Positions 26,225 through 34,775 are shown, counted from the stretch's first letter. The stretch: 64,000 bases of DNA from Corynebacterium faecale (GCF_030408735.1 NZ_CP047204.1:2108001-2172000); one strand, 5' to 3'. Numbers and translations: made by a program. The notes: a model not told the origin generated them from the letters alone.

Positions 26225-27316
26225 ATGGCGATATCAGACATTGTGCGCAAGGGCGAGAATGCCTCTAACCGGGCCGCCATGAAATGGTCCACCGGCAAAG
26301 GGTGGATCCCTGAGGTGACAGGTTTCTCCGGTTATGGAACCGACCGACGGATCCGGGTACTCGCGAGGGTGCTCATGACCAACCCGGACAAACCGGAGAG
26401 CATCCCCTCCGGGGCTGAATACCAGTCACCGGTGTCCCTGGGTAAACAGGCACAGCGCGGGTGGCGCCAGTTCTTCACCATCCAGATCCCCGAACACCCC
26501 GTGCGTGTGAGTATCGGCGATACCATCGTGGAGACCCACACCGATTCCAACGGTTACCTTGACCTGCTCATCGAGGACCACGGTTTGGCTACCGGTTGGC
26601 ACGATGTGACGGTGCAGGCCGAGGGTGCACAACCAGCCACGGCGCGGGTGCTCATCGTGTCCCCTTCGGCGCGACTGGGGCTGGTCTCTGATATCGATGA
26701 CACCGTCATGGTCACCTGGCTTCCCCGCGCCCTGTTGGCTGCCTGGAATTCCTGGATCCGCCACACCAACACCCGCCAACCGGTTCCCGGCATGGCTGAG
26801 TTCTATGCCGAGCTGCTCAAAAATGACCCGGACGCGCCGGTGTTCTACCTCTCCACCGGGGCATGGAACACCTTCGAAACACTGCGTGGCTTCCTGACCA
26901 GGCATAACCTCCCCGACGGGCCGATGCTGCTCACCGATTGGGGCCCCACCCCCACCGGGCTATTCCGTTCAGGACAGGAGCACAAGAAGGTCCAACTGCG
27001 TAACCTCTTCATTGATTATCCGGACATCAAGTGGATTCTCGTCGGTGATGATGGGCAGCATGACCCGCTGATCTTTGATGAGGCCGTCGCTGAGCATCCG
27101 GACCGGATCGCCGGTGTGGCCATCCGCGAACTCTCCCCCGGGGAGCACGTGTTGTCCCATGGCACCACCGGTGCGTTGTCCACCATCACCACCAATGGCG
27201 GGCAGGGTGTGCCAGTGGTACACGGCCGCGATGGTCACGAGCTTCTTGAGCATCACCGGTCCAAGCCGTTTCCCCTGACCGTGGATCCAACCGGCTCAGC
27301 AGAATCCGAGAGGTGA
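26225..27316 (+). CDS. App1-like phosphatidate phosphatase domain protein (DUF2183)
   Basis: 363 residues. The C-terminal half is the App1/DUF2183 HAD-like domain: DIDDT at 156-160, then VFYLSTGAWNTFETLRGFLTR, GPMLLTDWGPTPTGLFRSG, and WILVGDDGQHDPLIFDE. In yeast App1p hydrolyses phosphatidate; bacterial members are untested. The N-terminal 145 residues hold a beta-sandwich-like segment (VTVQAEGAQPATARVLIVSP). No signal peptide. Ended by a long hairpin shared with the convergent neighbour. Confidence 0.85.
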   Translation: MAISDIVRKGENASNRAAMKWSTGKGWIPEVTGFSGYGTDRRIRVLARVLMTNPDKPESIPSGAEYQSPVSLGKQAQRGWRQFFTIQIPEHPVRVSIGDTIVETHTDSNGYLDLLIEDHGLATGWHDVTVQAEGAQPATARVLIVSPSARLGLVSDIDDTVMVTWLPRALLAAWNSWIRHTNTRQPVPGMAEFYAELLKNDPDAPVFYLSTGAWNTFETLRGFLTRHNLPDGPMLLTDWGPTPTGLFRSGQEHKKVQLRNLFIDYPDIKWILVGDDGQHDPLIFDEAVAEHPDRIAGVAIRELSPGEHVLSHGTTGALSTITTNGGQGVPVVHGRDGHELLEHHRSKPFPLTVDPTGSAESER

Positions 27317-27329
27317 CTCATTAAGACAA

Positions 27330-27377
27330 CAGTCCTGCGACGCCTCCCCCTTCCTCTAGGGAGGCGCCGCAGGACTG
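27330..27377. terminator. Bidirectional terminator hairpin
   Basis: CAGTCCTGCG-a-CGCCTCCC (27330-27348) pairs with GGGAGGCG-c-CGCAGGACTG (27359-27377): 18 pairs with one internal mismatch, 10-base loop. No U-tract, but placed between convergent genes. Confidence 0.7.
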
Positions 27378-27409
27378 AGTCCATTCCCCCTGGTGTAACC
27401 CGAATGCGT

Positions 27410-27838
27410 CTAATCGACGATGCGGAGCTCAACCTCGAACCTGTGTTCATCCGCCAGATTAACCAGCATCTCCCTCAGATAAGAGAGTTCGCGTGGTGTT
27501 CCGGTGATCACCTCACGACACTCGACGAGGCCGAGCTGAAAAGGATCACGACGCCAGGCCGTGAACCAGTGTGCGGTGAGCGGGTCCGACCCCGAGGCGA
27601 AAAGCTCGGAGGGACTCGGAATACACACAACCATTGCTGCTTCCACGGTGGAGCGCAGCGCACAGGGCATCCCACTGATGGTGAGAACAGCGGTCTGCGC
27701 AGGCTTTGCCACGTCTTCATAAGAACCAGCGACGGAGGTCTTCAGTTGGGGTAGCCCCATGTCCTCCCAGAAGTCTGCCGAAAGCAGTTCCGCCTGATGA
27801 CGGGTCCGGGTGGGCACGGTTAATGCGTTGTTCGTCAT
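27410..27838 (-). CDS. Conserved hypothetical protein
   Basis: 142 residues from ATG 27836-27838, preceded by AAGGAA. The frame extends upstream to 27952 but without start support. A soluble protein with alternating strands: TAVLTISGMPCALRSTVEAA, MVVCIPSPSELFAS, and a C-terminal HRFEVELRIVD. No signal peptide, membrane helix or recognised motif. It follows the serine hydrolase gene on the same strand with a 332-base gap, so it probably has its own promoter. Not recognised. Confidence 0.65.
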   Translation of the reverse strand: MTNNALTVPTRTRHQAELLSADFWEDMGLPQLKTSVAGSYEDVAKPAQTAVLTISGMPCALRSTVEAAMVVCIPSPSELFASGSDPLTAHWFTAWRRDPFQLGLVECREVITGTPRELSYLREMLVNLADEHRFEVELRIVD

Positions 27839-28170
27839 GTCGGATTCCTTCGGCAACACTTGACAACCCCCGACTCTCCAGGATGGATTCCCCCAGAGCC
27901 GGGTGTTGTAAGACGAGGATCGTCTTCCCCAACGGCCTCGTGTGCGCGTCATTCATCTTCAACGACTTGCTACAGGCGATTCTGGTTAACTCCCGCCCCA
28001 CCGGCAACCCTGAACCAACACTTTAGCCCCCGATTATTAAACCTAAAGCTTAACTTTAGACTCCCCGTTATCCGACCAAACCGAGACCAGCTCAGAACGC
28101 TTTTTGGGCTCCGAGCGGCCCTCCCGGCCAGCCAGATCCCATCCCCATGGCAGCTGGATACAAGTAATCC
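27839..28170. other. Gap upstream of hypothetical gene; AT-rich promoter region
   Basis: 332 bases with no gene. Its right half is AT-rich against the local background, with the inverted repeat CTAAAG-CTTAA-CTTTAG (28043-28059) and a TAAAGT hexamer on the minus strand (28020-28025). These suit a regulated promoter for the 142-residue protein. Confidence 0.45.
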
Positions 28171-28980
28171 CTACGCTTGAATTTCCGCCCAGAGCGCATC
28201 GTTGAAGTCTGACCACAACGGCTTGGCCCAGTCCTCGAAGAAACGATCCGTCAACACCACACAGGCACGCCCGGAACCCGGAACCACCCAGAGGAAAGTA
28301 CCGGAATAACCGAAATGGCCGATGGTGGTCTCGGGCATCCCGGGGCCGGTCCAGTGTGGATCCTTCGTGCCTTTGATTTCAAAACCCAGGCCCCACGGGC
28401 ATGGTTTCTGCATTCCGTATCCCGGGACGGTTCCGATTAGATCCGGATACTGCACCGTGAATGCTTCATCCAGTGTCTGTTGTGACAGCAGGGTCGGCTC
28501 AACCAATTCCTGCGCAAACCGGGTCAGGTCCGCAACGGTGGAACGCATCGCGTGCCCCGCCGAACCATGCAGCTCAGTGGAATCCATGCCGAGCGGATCC
28601 AACACCGCTTCCTTCAGATACTCCGCGAAGGGCATCCCGGCTTCTTCCGCCACCGCATCAGCAAGCACATCGAAACCTGCCGAGGAGTAGATGCGTCGGT
28701 CCTCCACCGGACGCTGCACCACGGGGCTACCAAATGCCAGACCCGAGGAATGCCCCAACAGGTGTCGAACCGTCGCCCCCTCCGGGCCCAGGGGTGTGTC
28801 CAGTTCGAATACCCCCTCCTCCACTGCGAGAAGGAATGCGTAGGCGGTCACCAGTTTGGTCACGCTCATGATCTCGAAGACCTCATCAACATCGCCGTGG
28901 GTGGTCACAGCGCCGTCCACGATGACGCTGCCAGCGACGTTATCCACCGGCCATGAATCCAATGCCTGCAAGCTCTTCAT
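28171..28980 (-). CDS. Beta-lactamase/PBP4-family serine hydrolase
   Basis: 269 residues. Serine beta-lactamase-like (class C/esterase) fold: nucleophile and base in SVTK (about 39-42), second motif YSSAG in the YxN position, and third motif HFGYSG near residue 220. No signal peptide, so it acts in the cytosol, unlike penicillin-binding proteins; esterase or peptidase activity is more likely than beta-lactam hydrolysis. Family segments HLLGHSSGLAFG, AEYLKEAVLDPLGMDST and GLGFEIKG are present. ATG at 28978-28980 with TAGGGT seven bases upstream, probably leaderless. Confidence 0.85.
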   Translation of the reverse strand: MKSLQALDSWPVDNVAGSVIVDGAVTTHGDVDEVFEIMSVTKLVTAYAFLLAVEEGVFELDTPLGPEGATVRHLLGHSSGLAFGSPVVQRPVEDRRIYSSAGFDVLADAVAEEAGMPFAEYLKEAVLDPLGMDSTELHGSAGHAMRSTVADLTRFAQELVEPTLLSQQTLDEAFTVQYPDLIGTVPGYGMQKPCPWGLGFEIKGTKDPHWTGPGMPETTIGHFGYSGTFLWVVPGSGRACVVLTDRFFEDWAKPLWSDFNDALWAEIQA

Positions 28981-28987
28981 GGCCTAG

Positions 28988-28993
28988 ACCCTA
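28988..28993 (-). promoter_or_regulatory. -10 element of serine hydrolase gene, leaderless
   Basis: TAGGGT on the minus strand ends seven bases before the ATG at 28978-28980. Confidence 0.5.
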
Positions 28994-29062
28994 GCAACAC
29001 CTTCAACCTGGACGTCGGTGCGACATGTCGCCTGCGGTGCGGAAAATGTAATCTGTGTAGAT

Positions 29063-30553
29063 GTGACCCCCTTCGAGTTCCCCCACCTGTTGAAAACCGC
29101 GACCACACTTATCACCGGGTCTGGCGGATTTCTCCTCCGGAACCCCGGGAGTTTTGTGGAGAAGGTGGCCCAGCGTTTCCGGGAGTCACCCTTGGGGGCA
29201 CCGCTTGCAGCAATGATAAAGCGGATGCCGGCAGTGTCGGATCATGAGAGGCTCGGCCAGTTGGAGCTGGCCCCACAAACAGCACGGATCCGTAATCTCC
29301 GTTCCCTTCTATCCCATAGGCCCGATCACACTCCGACGTTCCCGGGTGAGCACACCGGACCTGTGATCCACCTCCTCACCAATTCCCTGCCCCACACCAA
29401 TTCGGGGTACTCCCTTCGCTCACACGGGGTGTTGACCGCCTTGCGCAGCGTAGGAGTTTCGGCCCTGGCGGTGACACGGCTGGGTTATCCGGTTACCGTG
29501 GGCCGACTATCGCGCACTCAGCAGGAACTGGTGGAGGGAATTGCCTACCACCGACTTCTGCCCTGGGTGATGCCGAATTCCTCCCTCTCCGTGGTTCGAC
29601 ACACCGCCGCAGACTTGATTCGAATCGCGCGCAGCACCGATGCGTGGGCCATCCACACCACCACCCCCTTCGAGAATGCTCTGGCCGCGGAGCATGCTGC
29701 ACGGGAACTGGGCATCCCCTGGATCTACGAGGTCCGGGGTGAACCCGAACTGACATGGTTGAGCCGTTTCGACCCTGCCACTCCCCTCGATGTGGAACAG
29801 GCCGCCCATAGTTCCCTGTTCCAGGGTCGACGCTTGCAGGAAACGGCACTGGCCATGCGCGCAGATGCAGTCGTGGCTCTCAGCAGTGTCTCTGCAGAAC
29901 AACTGGCCGAGCGTGGGGTGGACCCGGAGAAGATCACCGTGATCCCCAACGCCGTGGACTCTGACCTCATCGGGAAATCCACAGACAGGGACGCGCTCCG
30001 CGAGGAACTCGGATTGCCCACTGGCCCGCTGGTGGGATCTGTTTCCGCGATGGTTGGTTATGAGGGATTCGATACCCTGATCGAGTCCCTCGCGCAGTTG
30101 TCTGATCTGACGGCGATCCTGGTGGGTGATGGAACGGAACTCCCCGCATTGAAACAGCTTGCCGCGGACTGCGGGGTGATCAATCGCGTCATATTCCCGG
30201 GACGTGTCCCGGCGGTCGATGCCTGGAAATGGTACGCCGCACTGGATGTCTTTGTGGTTCCGCGCAAGGACACCCCGGTGTGTAGGACAGTCACCCCGAT
30301 CAAACCATTGGCTGCACTGGCGCTAGGTATCCCAGTGGTGACCTCAGATCTTCCTGCCCTGCGGGAAGTGACCGGAAACCTGGGGGTCTATGCAGAGGCT
30401 GATGATCCCGAGGCGTTGGCCCTTGCGGTGAACAAGGCTCTCCGGGCCGCCCCGGTCGATGCAACAGACTTCCTGGAGCAGCGCACCTGGGACGCCATCG
30501 GCCAGCGCTACGCCGAGATGTATGCAGAGCTCAAGACCCGCATCAGTCATTAA
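29063..30553 (+). CDS. Glycosyltransferase family 4 protein
   Basis: 496 residues from GTG 29063, placed by a TAATCT -10 (29049-29054) eight bases upstream; an earlier in-frame start at 29018 would read through that element. GT-B fold with two Rossmann halves: N-terminal VIHLLTNSLPHTNSGYSLRS and RLGYPVTVGRL, C-terminal GPLVGSVSAMVGYEGFDTLI, AILVGDGTELPALK, VPAVDAWKWYAALDVFVVPR, and the nucleotide-sugar site PIKPLAALALGIPVVTSDLP, in which the usual glutamate is alanine or lysine. Transfers a sugar from an NDP-sugar, probably to a surface glycan. No membrane segments. Convergent with another GT4 gene. Confidence 0.85.
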   Translation: MTPFEFPHLLKTATTLITGSGGFLLRNPGSFVEKVAQRFRESPLGAPLAAMIKRMPAVSDHERLGQLELAPQTARIRNLRSLLSHRPDHTPTFPGEHTGPVIHLLTNSLPHTNSGYSLRSHGVLTALRSVGVSALAVTRLGYPVTVGRLSRTQQELVEGIAYHRLLPWVMPNSSLSVVRHTAADLIRIARSTDAWAIHTTTPFENALAAEHAARELGIPWIYEVRGEPELTWLSRFDPATPLDVEQAAHSSLFQGRRLQETALAMRADAVVALSSVSAEQLAERGVDPEKITVIPNAVDSDLIGKSTDRDALREELGLPTGPLVGSVSAMVGYEGFDTLIESLAQLSDLTAILVGDGTELPALKQLAADCGVINRVIFPGRVPAVDAWKWYAALDVFVVPRKDTPVCRTVTPIKPLAALALGIPVVTSDLPALREVTGNLGVYAEADDPEALALAVNKALRAAPVDATDFLEQRTWDAIGQRYAEMYAELKTRISH

Positions 30554-30606
30554 TCAGCAACTAAGCGGCGAGGGTCTCTGCTGAGGTTCACCGGCCGCCG
30601 GGAATA

Positions 30607-31944
30607 CTAGTTCCCACCGGTCCGTTTCTTGCGGAAAGGGTGCCTGCCCACCTGCACGGCTGTATCAACAAGCTTCAGGAGGCGCTGCGGAGCAATCGTC
30701 TCCCGCTCGCGGCTGACCCAGTCAGATCCCCGTCCACTGATGGCCAGGCAGTCACGGTTCTTAGCCAGTTGTATCCACAGATCAGCCAACCCTTCCGGGT
30801 CGGCGGGGTCCACCACATCGCCTGCGCCCTGCTGCCTCACCAGTTCCGCCGCCTCACCTGAGACGACTGCACTGATATGTATCCGGGAGACCATCAGTTC
30901 ATAGGTCTTTGAGGGCACAGCGCGGGTCAGTGGCTCCCAATGGGTGAGGTGAACCAAAGCGGTGTCTGCCCAGTCGTAGTCGGCATTGAGTTCATCGGCG
31001 GGTTTCCTGCTGAGGATCTCAATGGCACCATCGACCTCACGTGCATGCTTCACCAGTGCCTGCCTGGTGGCGCCCGCCCCCACCATGCGCAGATGAACCG
31101 TCAGACCCTTTTCCTCCGCGATGCGGACGGCCTCAATCGCATTCTGGAGATGCTGCGCCCGCCCGAGGGTACCGGCGTAGAGCACCCGCAGTTCATTATC
31201 CGGTCGGGAACTTTTGTCAGTGGCCAGATAATCCGTCTCCGCGGGAAACACATTGCGCACGGTGGTGATGTCCACCGGGGGTTTATTGCGCCACAGCTCG
31301 GTGGACTCCCGGAGGTGATGCTCAAGATTCTCTGCGGTGACGACAATCCCGGAGGACATCCGCAGGATGTTGTTCACAATCCTTCTGATCATTCCGACAC
31401 CGAGGTTAAGCGGTCCCTTGAGCACGAGGTTCTCCAACCGACTGGTCTCACTGACCCCCTCATTCCAGGAGGTGATCTGGTCCAAGAGGTCCGGCCACGC
31501 GTCTCGGAGGTCGATGATGTAGGGCCTGCGCTGGAAGAGGGCCACCAGGTAGGTGATAACCGATGTGGGGAGAGCCGGAACCGTTCCTATGATCAGGTCA
31601 GGTTTCTGGCCATTTCTGCCACGCGAGCGCTTCAGCGCGGTGATCAACGAGGTCGCTGCCACAAAAACCTGGCTGAATCCCCTGCTGATCAGTGAGTTGT
31701 TACTGGGCAGATACGGAGTCCTGATGATCGACTCCCCAGATTGCCCGGTTTCCGCCTCGGCGTTGAGAAGTTTGAAGGAGCGCAACCCTTCCCGGGTTGA
31801 TCCCGCCCGTTGACCATGGGGCGGTGGCGTGATCACGGTGACCTGATGTCCTGCATCAATAAGCACCTTGGATAGCCATGTCCAACGGCGTTGGTGAACG
31901 CCGTTTTCGGGATACCAGTGATGCGAAATGATCAAGATGTTCAA
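30607..31944 (-). CDS. Glycosyltransferase family 4 protein (WbuB-like)
   Basis: 445 residues. Begins LNILIISHHWYPENGVHQRR (initiator TTG at 31942-31944), the N-terminal motif of WbuB/colanic-acid-type GT4 enzymes. Internal hydrophobic helix TSVITYLVALF, then YIIDLRDAWPDLL, C-terminal LRVLYAGTLGRAQHLQNAIE, MVGAGATRQALVKHA, and VPSKTYELMVSRIHISAVVSGEAAEL with the sugar-nucleotide glutamate. Likely adds a sugar in synthesis of a cell-surface polysaccharide. An AGAGGCGG sits nine bases ahead of the TTG, the only start with support. The pair of convergent GT4 genes is isolated from other polysaccharide genes. Confidence 0.85.
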   Translation of the reverse strand: MNILIISHHWYPENGVHQRRWTWLSKVLIDAGHQVTVITPPPHGQRAGSTREGLRSFKLLNAEAETGQSGESIIRTPYLPSNNSLISRGFSQVFVAATSLITALKRSRGRNGQKPDLIIGTVPALPTSVITYLVALFQRRPYIIDLRDAWPDLLDQITSWNEGVSETSRLENLVLKGPLNLGVGMIRRIVNNILRMSSGIVVTAENLEHHLRESTELWRNKPPVDITTVRNVFPAETDYLATDKSSRPDNELRVLYAGTLGRAQHLQNAIEAVRIAEEKGLTVHLRMVGAGATRQALVKHAREVDGAIEILSRKPADELNADYDWADTALVHLTHWEPLTRAVPSKTYELMVSRIHISAVVSGEAAELVRQQGAGDVVDPADPEGLADLWIQLAKNRDCLAISGRGSDWVSRERETIAPQRLLKLVDTAVQVGRHPFRKKRTGGN

Positions 31945-32158
31945 TGGTCGACGGCCGCCTCTGATATTCGCCCCTCATCGAGGGAGGTTTTCTCTAACTC
32001 CCTGCACGAAGAAGGATTCTTTAAAAACCGTATCATGCAGCGCACATGCATTCCCCACAGAGTCTAAGAATTCAACCATAGGGTTACTATCGTCTCTTCG
32101 GACACCATCCCCAGACATGAATGAATCGCCGCGCACCAGACGCGACGATCATTAAACG

Positions 32159-32232
32159 TGGGGCCAGCGGGGCTCGAACCCGCGACCAACGGATTATGAG
32201 TCCGTGGCTCTAACCGACTGAGCTATAGCCCC
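32159..32232 (-). tRNA. tRNA with CAU anticodon (Met elongator, or Ile2)
   Basis: 74 bases, minus strand: acceptor GGGGCTA/TGGCCCC, D-arm TAGCTCAGTCGGTTAGAGC, anticodon loop CTCATAA, T-arm GGGTTCGAGCCCC. Discriminator A, CCA not encoded. CAU can be elongator tRNA-Met or tRNA-Ile2 whose C34 becomes lysidine; not an initiator, since the acceptor ends in a G1-C72 pair. Sequence alone does not settle Met against Ile2. Confidence 0.92.
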
Positions 32233-32260
32233 TCACCGTTGCCTTTTGGACAACGCGCTT

Positions 32261-32266
32261 ATTATA
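32261..32266 (-). promoter_or_regulatory. -10 element of the CAU tRNA
   Basis: Perfect TATAAT on the minus strand, 28 bases upstream of the tRNA 5' end; only a weak -35 (ATGTTG) 17 bases further up. Confidence 0.6.
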
Positions 32267-32358
32267 CCCATCCCCCGTCGCCCCAACATGCCGACCCCCG
32301 CTTCATGGCGCATTATCATGTGAAACACATCTCCCCATTGCATTGAAAAGGTTGCTCC

Positions 32359-33951
32359 ATGCACGGAAGAACCCTCACTCGCCGTCGCTTCCTGCAGGCC
32401 ACCGCGATCACAGCCACCACAGCCACCACAGTGGTTCACACCAGCGATGCCAGCGCCGGACAACAGGGACAACAGGGACAACAGGGACCGTGGTTTCATC
32501 ATGGTGTGGCATCCGGGGATCCCACCCCCACCTCGGTCATCCTCTGGACACGGGTGACCCCGATCCCCGGGGCCACCCCCGGAAGTGGGATCGGGGGCGA
32601 TGTGGAGATCGGGTGGGAGGTTGCGAGGGATGCGTCGATAAGCACCGTTGTCGCCTCCGGCAGTGTGATCACCGGGCCGGGCCGTGATCACACCGTGCAC
32701 GTGGACCCGGGCGGGCTTGAGCCCGCCACCCGCTATTTCTACCGCTTCACCGCACCAGACGGCACGCGTTCGCCGGTGGGCACCACCGCAACGTTGACGC
32801 TTGATGACGCCCCCCTCGCCTCCCTGAATTTCGCCGTCGCCTCATGCTCGAACTGGGAATCAGGGTTCTTCGCCGCCTTCGGTGACATCGCCCGGCGCGC
32901 AGACGCGGGACAGCTGGACCTGGTGGTGTTCCTCGGGGATTACATCTATGAATACGGACAGGGGCAGTTCGTGGGCAAAAACGGTGTCATCCGCTCCACG
33001 CAGCCAGCGGAGGAGATCATCACGCTGTCCCAGTACCGCCAGCGCTACGGGCACCACCGGTCCGACCCGGATCTACAGGCCGCGCACGCCGCGCTGCCGT
33101 GGGTGGTCATGTGGGATGATCACGAGACCGCCAATGACTCCTGGCGGGACGGTGCACAGAACCATCAGCCACACGAAGGCCCCTGGAGTGAGCGCAGGCA
33201 GGCAGGACTGCAGGCCTACCTGGACTGGATGCCCATCCGTGTCATCACAGATTCCGTTCTCTACCGCTCATTCACCTTCGGCGACCTCGGCCAGTTGTCC
33301 ATGCTGGATCTGCGCAGTTTCCGGGATGCCCCACCAACACATCACGAGTGGCTGAACGGAATGCGCGGCACCACCATGATGGGCACTGATCAATTCACCT
33401 GGTTGAAAACCCAGGTGGAAACCTCCTCGGCGCGGTGGAACATTATCGGCAGTTCCGTCATGTTCGCCCCCATGCAGGTCACCGGCGGGCCACTGATCCA
33501 ACTGCCTGACCCGCTGCCCGCCAACCTGGATCAGTGGGATGGATATTCCCGTGAACGTGACCGGTTGCTCTCCGTCCTGGCTGGCACTGGTCGGCCGACA
33601 CTGTTTCTCTCCGGTGATATCCATTCCGAATGGGGCAGCACCCTGCGTCACGATGGTCGCCACATCGCCGCTGAACTGGTGTGCAGTTCCATCTCCTCCC
33701 CCAACGTGGATGACTTCCTCAACCTCCCAGAGAACAGCCCCGTCAGCCTCAACCTGGAAAACTTCATCCGACACAACGCCTCCCACGTCCGACACGTGGA
33801 TCTGGATGCCCATGGTTATGCGATCGCCTCCCTCACTCCCGATGCCGTGCGAATGGAATGGATACGCGTCGCCGACATCACCCGCCCTGATTCACCGGTT
33901 TCCACAGCAATCGCTTTGGACTGGGTTTATGGCACCGGATTTACCTCCTGA
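32359..33951 (+). CDS. phoD: Alkaline phosphatase D (PhoD), Tat-exported
   Basis: 530 residues. Twin-arginine signal TRRRFLQATAITATTATTVV at the N-terminus, so exported folded. PhoD phosphodiesterase/phosphatase with the N-terminal beta domain (FHHGVASGDPTPTSVILWTR, LEPATRYFYRF) and metallophosphatase core: VASCSNWE, LVVFLGDYIYEYG, VVMWDDHETANDSW, FLSGDIHSEWGS. PhoD enzymes use iron and calcium and release phosphate from diesters and monoesters under phosphate limitation. Just after the signal, QQG is repeated three times, encoded by a 9-bp direct repeat. No Pho box was identified. It follows the divergent CAU tRNA. Confidence 0.93.
   Translation: MHGRTLTRRRFLQATAITATTATTVVHTSDASAGQQGQQGQQGPWFHHGVASGDPTPTSVILWTRVTPIPGATPGSGIGGDVEIGWEVARDASISTVVASGSVITGPGRDHTVHVDPGGLEPATRYFYRFTAPDGTRSPVGTTATLTLDDAPLASLNFAVASCSNWESGFFAAFGDIARRADAGQLDLVVFLGDYIYEYGQGQFVGKNGVIRSTQPAEEIITLSQYRQRYGHHRSDPDLQAAHAALPWVVMWDDHETANDSWRDGAQNHQPHEGPWSERRQAGLQAYLDWMPIRVITDSVLYRSFTFGDLGQLSMLDLRSFRDAPPTHHEWLNGMRGTTMMGTDQFTWLKTQVETSSARWNIIGSSVMFAPMQVTGGPLIQLPDPLPANLDQWDGYSRERDRLLSVLAGTGRPTLFLSGDIHSEWGSTLRHDGRHIAAELVCSSISSPNVDDFLNLPENSPVSLNLENFIRHNASHVRHVDLDAHGYAIASLTPDAVRMEWIRVADITRPDSPVSTAIALDWVYGTGFTS
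32461..32487 (+). repeat. Three exact 9-bp direct repeats in phoD
   Basis: CAACAGGGA repeated at 32461-32469, 32470-32478 and 32479-32487, encoding QQGQQGQQG immediately after the Tat signal. In-frame, so copy changes would alter only linker length. Confidence 0.9.
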
Positions 33952-33960
33952 CCATACGAT

Positions 33961-33990
33961 TTGCGTGTTTTGAAGCCATCGGGCTATAGT
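33961..33990 (+). promoter_or_regulatory. Promoter of tRNA-Asn
   Basis: TTGCGT (33961-33966), 18-base spacer, TATAGT (33985-33990); the tRNA starts at 34045. Confidence 0.6.
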
Positions 33991-34044
33991 TAATTCTCGT
34001 TGCAAGGGAGTGGCACAGAGCCGCTACCGAAACAACAGACTTAT

Positions 34045-34117
34045 TCCTCCATAGCTCAGTTGGCAGAGCATTCGACTGTTAATCGAAGGGTCACTGGTTC
34101 GAGCCCAGTTGGAGGAG
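34045..34117 (+). tRNA. tRNA-Asn (anticodon GUU)
   Basis: 73 bases. Acceptor TCCTCCA/TGGAGGA, D-arm TAGCTCAGTTGGCAGAGC, anticodon loop CTGTTAA (GUU, asparagine), T-arm TGGTTCGAGCCCA, discriminator G, CCA not encoded. Confidence 0.96.
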
Positions 34118-34125
34118 CAAGATTG

Positions 34126-34156
34126 AAACCCACCGAGTTTTCTCGGTGGGTTTTTT
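34126..34156 (+). terminator. Terminator of tRNA-Asn
   Basis: AAACCCACCGAG (34126-34137) pairs perfectly with CTCGGTGGGTTT (34142-34153), TTTT loop, followed by further T to 34156. Confidence 0.9.
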
Positions 34157-34168
34157 CGTCGTCCGGCT

Positions 34169-34217
34169 GGGGTTGGGCGCTGGGCGCTGGGGTTGGGGCT
34201 TAAAGGGGGTTGGGGTT
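34169..34217 (+). other. G-tract cluster, potential G-quadruplex
   Basis: GGGG-TT-GGG-CGCT-GGG-CGCT-GGGG-TT-GGGG at 34169-34198, then GGGGG-TT-GGGG at 34205-34215. Intergenic, between tRNA-Asn and the OsmC gene. Confidence 0.45.
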
Positions 34218-34249
34218 GACCCGGTTTCTCCGGACGCACAGACTGGCCG

Positions 34250-34322
34250 AGAGTAAAAGTGGGAGATCTGTTGCTTCTGCCGTTGGAAAACCCCAGGACA
34301 GCTTTATAGAACTCCAAGTTTT
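34250..34322. repeat. Dispersed element copy A (terminal inverted repeats)
   Basis: 73 bases from AGAGTAAAAGTGGGAG to AGAACTCCAAGTTTT. Its outer 15 bases are an imperfect inverted repeat (12 of 15). It aligns end to end with a second copy at 61783-61856: shared AGAGTAAA, GGAG.TCTG, CCAGGA and AGAACTCCA.GTTTT. Ends just before the OsmC promoter. Confidence 0.55.
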
Positions 34323-34331
34323 ACCCTCACG

Positions 34332-34337
34332 TACCGT
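34332..34337 (+). promoter_or_regulatory. -10 element of OsmC gene, leaderless
   Basis: TACCGT ends six bases before ATG 34344. Confidence 0.45.
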
Positions 34338-34343
34338 GGGCCC

Positions 34344-34775
34344 ATGAGCACAGACTCCTCCACCACTTTTTCGCTGACCGCCACCCGCACCGGATCATGG
34401 ACTTACACCGTGGACAATGGCCGTGGCGCCACTGTTGATATCGGTCTGGAGGGCGCCGACGGGGCCTTCTCCCCGGTCGAATTACTCCAGGCGGCACTCG
34501 CCGGATGCGCGGCGCTGTCCGCCGAGGCACAACTGGTGAACAAACTGGGTGAGAATGCAGAAGTAAGTTCTGTCGTGGACTTCACCCATGATGCGGACAC
34601 GAACCGCATCACCAGTCTCACCAATCTGATTTCCGCGGACATGTCCTCACTGGATATTGAACGCAGGGAGAAACTCATCGCAGCTGCAGAGAGGTCCATC
34701 GGCATTCTGTGCACGGTGAAAACATCCCTCAACCATGGCGTCGAGGCCAGCACCACTGTCACAGCAGCACCATAG
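34344..34775 (+). CDS. OsmC/Ohr family protein
   Basis: 143 residues. OsmC fold, thiol peroxidase-type protein that may reduce organic hydroperoxides. The first redox cysteine is in ALAGCAALSAEA (about 55), the second in ILCTVKTSLNHG (about 119), with the FSPVELLQAAL helix before the first. The moderately conserved context is closer to the general OsmC/YhfA branch than to Ohr. No ribosome site; TACCGT six bases upstream indicates a leaderless start. Monocistronic, between tRNA-Asn and the GH15 gene. Confidence 0.85.
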   Translation: MSTDSSTTFSLTATRTGSWTYTVDNGRGATVDIGLEGADGAFSPVELLQAALAGCAALSAEAQLVNKLGENAEVSSVVDFTHDADTNRITSLTNLISADMSSLDIERREKLIAAAERSIGILCTVKTSLNHGVEASTTVTAAP

